Source of the DNA: a bacterium
GTDB taxonomy: Bacteria; UBA10199; 2-02-FULL-44-16; JAAZCA01
Direction: 5' to 3'
NCBI GenBank assembly: GCA_041648665.1
Contig: JBAZOP010000053.1
Location: forward strand, 1 to 20,519
Length of the DNA stretch: 20,519 bases
Part shown: positions 14,401 to 20,519 of the stretch, one piece after another
Layout of the letters: each line of letters starts with the position of its first letter
Position numbering within the stretch: the first letter of the stretch is position 1
The notes under the pieces: model-generated
The model's database searches: none
What the model was told of the DNA's origin: nothing
Seen by the model: only the letters and a program-made list of their open reading frames with translations
Made by a program: the position numbers and the translations under genes

Positions 14401-17400
14401 GACCTGATGCGGGTGTTCGTGGATGCGGCGCTGCTTCCCTACCAGGCATGGCTGGCGCTGGATGCCATTGTGCGGGTCTTCTATCGAAAGCACATCTCCC
14501 ACAGGGGGCTCCTGGAGTGGAACTCGGCCCAGGCGGCGCACGGCAGCGCTCGAGCCGCTATTCCCCTGTTCCTGCTTTCCCTGGGGCTGGCGAGCATTTT
14601 CAGCGTGGTCTCCGGATGGGCCATCCTGCAATGGAGACCGGACAGTTTTCGGGTGGCCTGCCCCTGGTTGGCGCTCTGGTTCCTCTCCCCGATGATCGGC
14701 TGGCTCCTCAACCGGCGCCCGAAGGCCATACAACCGCAATCCCTGCTTTCAGCGGAGGACCGGCAATTCATGAGAAATGTCGCGAGGCGGACCTGGCGCT
14801 ATTTCTCGGACTTTGTGGATCAGGATACCTCATGGTTGCCACCCGACAATTACCAGGTCTCCTATCAGAATCAGCTGGCCCTGAGGACGAGCCCGACCAA
14901 CATAGGCCTCTACCTGGTCAGCGTGCTGGGCGCCCACGATTTCGGCTACATCACCGTGGATCAGGTTGCGCAAAAACTTTCGCAGACTATGGAGACGATC
15001 GGGAAACTGGAGCGCCATGAAGGGCATCTGCTCAACTGGTACGACATCCGGACTCTCAAACCCCTCAATCCGCGCTACGTCTCCACTGTGGACAGCGGAA
15101 ACCTGCTCGGGTCCCTGTGGACCCTGGATCAGGGGCTTCGGGCGCTGCTGCAGACGCCGCTCCTGGGTGTCAAAACCTTTGAGGGCCTGCGTGATACCGG
15201 GCGCGTCCTGCAACAAGTTATCCTCGATGGAAAACACTCGGGCTTCGATATGCATGCCCTGGGTGAGCTGCTGCGCGTCTGGGAATCGCAGCCCGGCACT
15301 GTCGCCGCCCTCATCGGCCTCTTGCGACGGATGGAAATCGACGTCCGTGATCTCTCCAAAATATCGTCCGTTTCCGCTGTTGCCGAAGAGAGCGTTGCGT
15401 ATTGGATCCGGCAGATACAGAGCCAGCTCGCAGCGTGGAAAGAGATTGTGGACCGGTATCTCGCCTGGGTCGAAATCCTGGGCGAGAAGACGGTGGAGGA
15501 AATCGCCGAAATGGATCCGGACGCTGTTCCGGCCTTCCGTGAGGCGCTTCACTCCGCCCCGTCTCTTCAGGACCTTGCCGGCGGACACATCCCCTGCATC
15601 GACTCCATCGTGCAAATCCGGGAAAGGGCTCCGGCGGATGCCTTTGCCCTTCGTGACTGGATCGACCGCGTCGTGGATGCCTTCGAAAAGTCAAAATGGA
15701 TGGCCGGCGAGACGCTGGCTCTCTTCGAGCGACTCCTGCAGTCGGGGCGCGAGTTCGAAGCATCGATCAACATGCGCTTCCTGTACAACGCCGATCGGCG
15801 GCTGTTTTCTATCGGGTACAATGTCTCCGAAGGACGCCTGGATCGCGCTTTTTATGATCTGCTGGCGAGCGAAGCGCGCCTGGGAAGTTTTGTCGCCATC
15901 GCCCGGGGAGACGTCCCGGTCGAACATTGGTTTGCAATGAGCCGGCCTTACGGCGCCATCGGCCGGCGGCGGGCGTTGCTCAGCTGGACCGGGACGATGT
16001 TCGAATACCTCATGCCGCTGATGTTCCAGCTCGCTTATGCGAATTCACTGCTGGACAAATCCACGCGCGACGCCGTAGCTATCCAGATAGCATATGGCGG
16101 GAAACACCACGTGCCGTGGGGGATCTCGGAGTGCGCCTTCGGGGACTTGGATATTCACAAGACCCATCAATACGCCGCCTTCGGCGTGCCGGAACTCGGA
16201 CTAAAGCGCGACCTGGCGGAGAGGATCGTAGTCGCACCTTATGCCACTATGTTGGCGATCGACATCGCGCCGCGGGCATCGGTGCAGAACCTGAAACGAT
16301 TGGCCGCGTTGGGACTGCTCACCGACTACGGGTATTATGAAGCGCTGGACTTCAGCCAACAGACAAACCGGGAGGGAGAACGCGGGGTGGTCGTGCGCGC
16401 CTTTATGGCGCATCATCAGGGAATGAGTTTCCTGGCGCTGACCAATTTCCTTCATGAACATTCCCTCCAGCGCCATTTTCACACCGACCCGCGCGTGCGC
16501 GCCGCGGGGCCGCTCTTGCATGAGCGCATCCCGAACATTCCTCCGCTGCACCACATTTCCACGCGCGAGCGAGTCTCGTCTGTGGCGAGCGTCGGCGACG
16601 TGACGCCTGCGGTCAGTCAGTTCGAAACGCCCCACACCTCGAACCCCAAGACCCAGCTGCTGTGCAATGGCCGCTATGGCGTGATGGTGACGAACTCCGG
16701 CGGCGGCTACAGCCGCTGGAAGGACATCGAGATCACGCGCTGGCGATCGGACCGCACCCGGGATCCGTGGGGAACCTTCTGTTATATCCGCGACGCCGAT
16801 GCAGACCAGCTATGGTGCAATAGCTATCAGCCGACCGGAGGAAAGGTCCTGGATTACTGCGCCAACTTCACGCTCGATCGCGCCATGTTCCACCGCGTCG
16901 ATCATGACATCGAGAGTGAAACCGAGGTGATCGTCGCTCCGGAAGACGACGTTGAGATCCGGCGAATGACGCTCGTCAATCGTTCCCAGCGCAGCCGCCG
17001 GCTCGATCTGACGAGTTACGTTGAACTCTCGCTGGCAAAACACGATGCGGACCTGAAGCATCCGGCGTTCAACAAGCTCTTCATCCAGACCGAAGCGTTG
17101 CCGGAAGAGCGAGCGCTTTTGGCCAGCCGCCGGCCTCGCGGGGCGAGCGACCCGCCCGTCTTCGTTGCGCACCGCTTGACGTTGGACCTGCCTGCCGGCA
17201 GGCAGGATGAAACTCCGGCTGAAACTTTGCGCTTCGAGACCGACCGCCGCCGCTTCATAGGTCGCGGACGAACGCTCGGGAACCCCATGGGTGCTTCGCA
17301 GGAGCCTGGGCAGAGCCAGGGGTTTGTATTGGATCCGATCTTCAGCCTGCGCCAGAGATTGGACCTCGCTCCGGGGCAGCGCATCCAGGTTTCCCTGGTC

Positions 17401-20400
17401 CTGGCTGCCGGCGAGTCCAGGGAACAGGTCATCGGCTTGATCTCCAGATACGGCGACCCCCATGCGATCGACCATGCGATGGACCTTGCCTGGGCCTCGG
17501 CTCAGCTCGAGCTGCGTCTGTTGCACATCCAACCCGATGATGCACGGTGCTTCCAGCAAATGGCAAGTCATCTGCTTTATCCCAATCCCCTCCTGCGCGG
17601 GACGGCGGAACGCATTGCCCAGAACCGCAAGGGTCAGGCCGGCCTGTGGGCGTATGCCATCTCGGGCGATCTGCCCATCGCCCTGGTCGCCGTTGGCGAA
17701 ACGAGGGATCTCGGCCTCGTCCGGCAAATGCTCCAGGCGCACACCTATTGGCGTACGCACGGACTGATGGCCGACCTCGTGATTTTGAACGAGGAGGCCG
17801 GCGGCTACATGCAACCGCTGCGAGAACAGCTCGAGCACCTGATCCAATCCCATTCGGCAACTACAGGGGTGGATCAGCCCGGGGGGGTCTATCTGCGCAG
17901 CGTTGATCTGATCCCGGCGGAAGACCTTACGCTCCTGCGGGCCGTGGCGAACGTGGTGGTGGTGGCGGCCCGCGGCACGCTCCCCCAGCAATTGAGCGCT
18001 CCGACCAAGGCCCCCGATATGCCGGGCCCCATCGTTTCAAAACGCGCTCCCCGGGATCCCTCTTCCGCGCTCCCCTTCATGGAACTTCCCTTCTTCAACA
18101 GCATCGGCGGTTTCACGCCGGACGGCCGCGAATACGCGATCTATCTCGGCCCGGGCATCAACACTCCGGCGCCCTGGGTGAACGTCATCGCGAATCCCGT
18201 CTTCGGCACTATCGTCAGCGAAACGGGGTCCGGATTCACCTGGGCCGGCAACAGCCAGCGCAACCGTCTGACGCCATGGTCGAACGACCCCGTGACGGAT
18301 CCGTCTTCGGAAGCGATCTACATTCGTGATGAGGAGACCGGCGTCTGCTGGACGCCGACCGCGGCCCCCATCCGCGAGCAGACTGCGTACCGGGCCAGGC
18401 ACGGGGCGGGGTACACGGTCTTCGAGCACAACAGCCACGGCATTGAGCAGGAATTGACCGTCTTCGTTCCCGTGAACGACGCCGGGGGGCAGCCGATCAA
18501 GCTGCAGAAGCTCTCCTTGAGAAACGATACCGCCAGGCCGCGCAAACTGTCGGTGACGTATTATTCGGAGTGGACGCTGGGCGAATCCCGCGAATCATCC
18601 CAGGCGCACATTGTTACCAATTGGGATGATGAGGCGGAGATCCTGATCGCCCGCAACTACTACAATCCCGATTATGCGGATCGGGTGGCCTTCGCGGCCG
18701 TGAGCGCGTCCGTGTCCTCCTATACCGGCGATCGCACCGCTTTCATAGGGCGCAACAGCTCAATGGAAAACCCGGCGGCGATGAAGCGAACAAGGCTTTC
18801 GCACCGGACGGGAGCCGGCCTCGACCCCTGCGCCGCGCTGCAGACCGTCTTGAAACTTGCACCGGGCGAGAGCGTTGAAATCACCTGCATGCTCGGCGAG
18901 GTTCAGTCGGTGAAGCAAGCCCATGCCCTGGTGCTCGCCTTTCGCGACGATCTGCAGCTTTCGAGCGCGCTTATGCAGACGAAAGCGTGGTGGGATGATC
19001 GGCTCGGCGCGATCGAGGTGCAGACTCCCGAACTTGCTGCGAACTTTCTGATCAACCGTTGGCTGCTTTATCAAAACCTCTCCTGTCGGATATGGGGGCG
19101 TTCGGCTTTTTACCAGTCCGGCGGAGCCTTCGGCTTCCGCGATCAGCTGCAGGACGTGATGGCGCTCGTGTACGCACACCCCGGACTCGCGCGCAACCAC
19201 ATCCTCTCCGCGGCCGGCCGCCAGTTCAAGGAGGGAGACGTCCAGCACTGGTGGCACCCGCCGGGCGGAGAGGGAATCCGCTCGCGGATCTCCGACGATC
19301 TCTTGTGGCTCCCCTACGTCGTAGCGCATTACTTAAAGATTACCGGCGATAGAAACATCCTGCGTGAGATGGTCCCGTATCTCGACGCGCCCCTGCTCAA
19401 AGAAGATCAGCACGAGAGTCTGCAGACACCCGCGGTTTCATCGGAGAGCGGCACGCTCTTCGAGCACTGTCAGCGCACAGTCGCACGCAGCCAGGCCTTT
19501 GGATCCCATGGATTGCCCCTGATGGGGACCGGAGACTGGAACGACGGGATGAATCTCGTGGGCGCCGGAGGTAAAGGCGAGAGCATCTGGCTCGCCTGGT
19601 TCCTGGCTGATGTTCTGGGGGGAATGGCCGAGATGTCCCTGCTCATTGGCCAGCCGGATGTGAGCCGGGCCTATGAGCGCGACCGGAAGGCGCTCATCCG
19701 GCGCGTGGAAGAGTTTGCGTGGGATGGGGAGTGGTATCTTCGCGCGACCTTTGACGATGGCTCGCTCCTGGGTTCGTCGGCGAATATGGAAGCGCGGATC
19801 GATTCGCTGTCTCAATCCTGGGCCTGGCTCAGCGACGGCGGCGAAAAGGCCAGGGCGACGCAGGCCCTGGAATCGGCGTGGAAGTATCTCGTTCGCGAGA
19901 ACGAGGAGCTGGTGCTGCTTCTTGATCCTCCGTTTGATAAAGCAGAGCCATCGCCGGGATACATCAAGGGGTACCCGCCGGGCGTGCGGGAGAACGGAGG
20001 TCAGTACACACATGCAGCCCTGTGGCTGGCCATGGCCATGGCGCGCATGGGAGATGGCACCCGTGCGGCGAAAATGCTGCGCATGCTGAACCCGATTGAG
20101 CGCACGCGCGATCCGGAAATGGTCTGGAGATACGGTGTGGAGCCGTACGTGGTCGCGGCCGACGTGTACGCCTCGCCCGGGTGGGTAGGTCTGGGCGGCT
20201 GGACCTGGTACACAGGTTCGGCGGCATGGATGTACCGCGCCTGGGTGGAAGAGATTCTGGGACTCAAAGTGCGCGGAGATGTGATGCAACTCGATCCGAC
20301 CATCCCCGGGTGGTGGGATGGCTTTGGGATGCGGTATCGCCACGGGGAGGCGATCTACGAGATCCAGGTCGAGAACCCGGAACATTGTGAGCGGGGTGTC

Positions 20401-20502
20401 GCCTTCGTGGAGCTCGACGGCCGGCGCGTGAAAGAAGGCGTGATCCCGCTCGGCCGCGATCTCATCAAGCACCGGGTCCTCGTTCGGATGGGGAAAAACT
20501 GA
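11497..20502 (+). CDS. ndvB: cyclic beta-1,2-glucan synthase (GT84 / glycoamylase-like / GH94), NdvB/Cgs type
   Basis: A 3001-residue inner-membrane polymerase that builds beta-1,2-glucan from UDP-glucose, trims it by phosphorolysis and cyclises it; characterised NdvB/Cgs proteins are about 2830-2870 residues. Helices are near 503-522 and 530-552. The GT84 domain at about 577-880 has DSD (718-720) and QHRWIRGD (Q863, R865, W866). Four to six further helices lie between 905 and 1075. A glycoamylase-like domain spans about 1428-1650 (FLYNADRRLFSIGYN, RPYGAIGRR, HHVPWGISE, MAHHQGMSFLAL). Two GH94-type beta-sandwich regions begin near 1718 and 2213. The GH94 catalytic barrel includes HWWHPPGGEGIRSRISDD and GDWNDGMN (2679-2686), the motif carrying the catalytic Asp. 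ATG 11497 is the first possible start after an in-frame TGA at 11482, and no Shine-Dalgarno is evident. Only 4 of the first 27 isoleucines use ATA, unlike neighbouring genes. A palindrome encodes LPAGRQ at 1898-1903. Confidence 0.95.
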   Translation: MKTGVLISYFAKQDEARVAFGKLQRKGFRRTAWVSKNAAGKVEIRRPLFGVERRIIEDHARWLSADETALILRGPIETLSVPFDLLLESGEAPPAIFVLHPHREGPVGENESPVGTPFNSAQLQEHAERLATEHQIDPKPLRNTLLLKRLERRRRWIQQICLSLSEAGRLQQSVPPAAEWLLDNEYITESAARDVSLNLPRHFYRQLPSLASEPDRGLPRIYSLARELASHTDLRLDEENVLAFIEAYQTVKPLSIGELWVVPQMLRTVLLEGIGQIAGRALTELREREIANFWANRLITANRRDPGQIFSVMAELAEAQKKPSPYFAVQLMDYLYDEGTVLAPVQGWLERTFHETLNELGLRVTNRQTRDQLSIGNAFISLRQLALIDWKKSFERVSRVELLLREDPAGIYPQMDFATRDRYRRAIEDLHRGSGLAEDEVARLAIEMAEEAGLDDVHDELAAHVGTYLIGEKREKFSERIRCREKFHFRALRWAHRHHTAVYFFGSAVVTAAILFLFLRFGLRSSASWMQIVTAMLLLLIPASQIAVEVVNYLVTRIFPPRTLPKMDYKISGIPDACRTLVVVPMMLTDPETIAAEVERLEIRYLANTEANLLFGLFSDYTDAGEAHAESDESLLRVATQGIEALNQRHGGERFFLFHRQRRWCASEQKFIGWERKRGKLEELNGLIVGTRPPDAERLVYVGNPDHLANVRFVITLDSDTQLPHDTARRMIETLAHPLNRAHLDDTGLVRSGYSIIQPRVSPSLPSTNGSPFSRLFSDPVGVDPYTSAVSDVYQDLTGAGSYHGKGIYDVRTFGEVLSGRFPEGLLLSHDLIEGAHVRVGLASDIELYDEFPQDYVSYAKRQHRWIRGDWQIADWFTPRVPQPGGGRGVNPLSWFDRWKIFDNLRRSLLPVASLWLLVASWFISPLAEEIATAVILAGLFFHSLAQPVTWATTGQGLKGVSIARKAYDLMRVFVDAALLPYQAWLALDAIVRVFYRKHISHRGLLEWNSAQAAHGSARAAIPLFLLSLGLASIFSVVSGWAILQWRPDSFRVACPWLALWFLSPMIGWLLNRRPKAIQPQSLLSAEDRQFMRNVARRTWRYFSDFVDQDTSWLPPDNYQVSYQNQLALRTSPTNIGLYLVSVLGAHDFGYITVDQVAQKLSQTMETIGKLERHEGHLLNWYDIRTLKPLNPRYVSTVDSGNLLGSLWTLDQGLRALLQTPLLGVKTFEGLRDTGRVLQQVILDGKHSGFDMHALGELLRVWESQPGTVAALIGLLRRMEIDVRDLSKISSVSAVAEESVAYWIRQIQSQLAAWKEIVDRYLAWVEILGEKTVEEIAEMDPDAVPAFREALHSAPSLQDLAGGHIPCIDSIVQIRERAPADAFALRDWIDRVVDAFEKSKWMAGETLALFERLLQSGREFEASINMRFLYNADRRLFSIGYNVSEGRLDRAFYDLLASEARLGSFVAIARGDVPVEHWFAMSRPYGAIGRRRALLSWTGTMFEYLMPLMFQLAYANSLLDKSTRDAVAIQIAYGGKHHVPWGISECAFGDLDIHKTHQYAAFGVPELGLKRDLAERIVVAPYATMLAIDIAPRASVQNLKRLAALGLLTDYGYYEALDFSQQTNREGERGVVVRAFMAHHQGMSFLALTNFLHEHSLQRHFHTDPRVRAAGPLLHERIPNIPPLHHISTRERVSSVASVGDVTPAVSQFETPHTSNPKTQLLCNGRYGVMVTNSGGGYSRWKDIEITRWRSDRTRDPWGTFCYIRDADADQLWCNSYQPTGGKVLDYCANFTLDRAMFHRVDHDIESETEVIVAPEDDVEIRRMTLVNRSQRSRRLDLTSYVELSLAKHDADLKHPAFNKLFIQTEALPEERALLASRRPRGASDPPVFVAHRLTLDLPAGRQDETPAETLRFETDRRRFIGRGRTLGNPMGASQEPGQSQGFVLDPIFSLRQRLDLAPGQRIQVSLVLAAGESREQVIGLISRYGDPHAIDHAMDLAWASAQLELRLLHIQPDDARCFQQMASHLLYPNPLLRGTAERIAQNRKGQAGLWAYAISGDLPIALVAVGETRDLGLVRQMLQAHTYWRTHGLMADLVILNEEAGGYMQPLREQLEHLIQSHSATTGVDQPGGVYLRSVDLIPAEDLTLLRAVANVVVVAARGTLPQQLSAPTKAPDMPGPIVSKRAPRDPSSALPFMELPFFNSIGGFTPDGREYAIYLGPGINTPAPWVNVIANPVFGTIVSETGSGFTWAGNSQRNRLTPWSNDPVTDPSSEAIYIRDEETGVCWTPTAAPIREQTAYRARHGAGYTVFEHNSHGIEQELTVFVPVNDAGGQPIKLQKLSLRNDTARPRKLSVTYYSEWTLGESRESSQAHIVTNWDDEAEILIARNYYNPDYADRVAFAAVSASVSSYTGDRTAFIGRNSSMENPAAMKRTRLSHRTGAGLDPCAALQTVLKLAPGESVEITCMLGEVQSVKQAHALVLAFRDDLQLSSALMQTKAWWDDRLGAIEVQTPELAANFLINRWLLYQNLSCRIWGRSAFYQSGGAFGFRDQLQDVMALVYAHPGLARNHILSAAGRQFKEGDVQHWWHPPGGEGIRSRISDDLLWLPYVVAHYLKITGDRNILREMVPYLDAPLLKEDQHESLQTPAVSSESGTLFEHCQRTVARSQAFGSHGLPLMGTGDWNDGMNLVGAGGKGESIWLAWFLADVLGGMAEMSLLIGQPDVSRAYERDRKALIRRVEEFAWDGEWYLRATFDDGSLLGSSANMEARIDSLSQSWAWLSDGGEKARATQALESAWKYLVRENEELVLLLDPPFDKAEPSPGYIKGYPPGVRENGGQYTHAALWLAMAMARMGDGTRAAKMLRMLNPIERTRDPEMVWRYGVEPYVVAADVYASPGWVGLGGWTWYTGSAAWMYRAWVEEILGLKVRGDVMQLDPTIPGWWDGFGMRYRHGEAIYEIQVENPEHCERGVAFVELDGRRVKEGVIPLGRDLIKHRVLVRMGKN
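17187..17206. repeat. 20-bp perfect palindrome inside the glucan synthase gene
   Basis: CCTGCCTGCCGGCAGGCAGG is fully self-complementary and read in frame as L-P-A-G-R-Q (residues 1898-1903), between VAHRLTLD and the conserved-looking RFETDRRRFIGRGRT block. It matches the intergenic copy at 4877-4896 at 19/20 positions, which points to a dispersed palindromic element rather than ordinary coding sequence. Confidence 0.75.
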
Positions 20503-20519
20503 ACAGCTCCCGTAGGGTT

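Noticed and set aside
16810..17991. 393-codon open frame on the minus strand within the glucan synthase gene
   Set aside because: It is antisense to well-conserved GH94-type sequence, has no ribosome-binding site or recognisable domain, and its LPAGRQ segment only mirrors the palindrome.

Overview
The window comes from a Gram-negative bacterium of about 60 % GC. Evidence for an outer membrane is an RlpA-type lipoprotein, a second predicted lipoprotein, periplasmic lytic enzymes and a cyclic-glucan synthase. AGG and ATA codons are common in most genes. The mix of genes (DUF364, AlaC-type aminotransferase, CHASE2 cyclase with a TPR tail, Cys-rich GCCDHCNGG lipoprotein) suggests a deltaproteobacterial-type lineage (Desulfobacterota, Myxococcota or an uncultured relative). 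That placement is inference; no rRNA or marker gene is present. I find no CRISPR array, tRNA, rRNA, integrase or transposase.

Layout. (1) 1-1903, minus: rlpA-like lipoprotein gene, then pruA/rocA-type glutamate semialdehyde dehydrogenase, which runs off the left edge. The dehydrogenase ribosome-binding site lies partly inside an 8-bp hairpin. (2) 2096-3220, plus: M24 metallopeptidase with all five metal ligands. (3) 3221-3421: convergent intergenic region holding a 148-bp element with a 26-bp closing stem and internal hairpins. (4) 3422-8857, minus: alaC-type aminotransferase overlapping by 4 bp a CHASE2/cyclase-homology protein whose catalytic site is degraded, then a lipoprotein made of two 77-residue, ten-cysteine repeats, then an unrecognised 439-residue protein. 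(5) 8858-8934: divergent promoter region. (6) 8935-11348, plus: DUF4213/DUF364 protein, membrane-anchored SLT lytic transglycosylase with a strong terminator, then a secreted SNase-fold protein lacking all catalytic residues and a small two-helix membrane protein, ending at a second terminator. (7) 11497-20502, plus: one 3001-residue cyclic beta-1,2-glucan synthase (GT84 + glycoamylase-like + GH94) filling the right half. Its codon use differs from its neighbours.

Functionally the window is mostly cell-envelope work (RlpA, SLT, glucan synthase, two lipoproteins, small membrane protein) with amino-acid metabolism (PruA, M24 peptidase, AlaC). I see no clear multi-gene defence or mobile system. 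The least explained items are the structured element at 3240-3387, the near-identical 20-bp palindromes at 4877 and (in frame inside the glucan synthase) at 17187, the cysteine-register lipoprotein, and two apparent pseudoenzymes (CHASE2-cyclase and SNase-fold).
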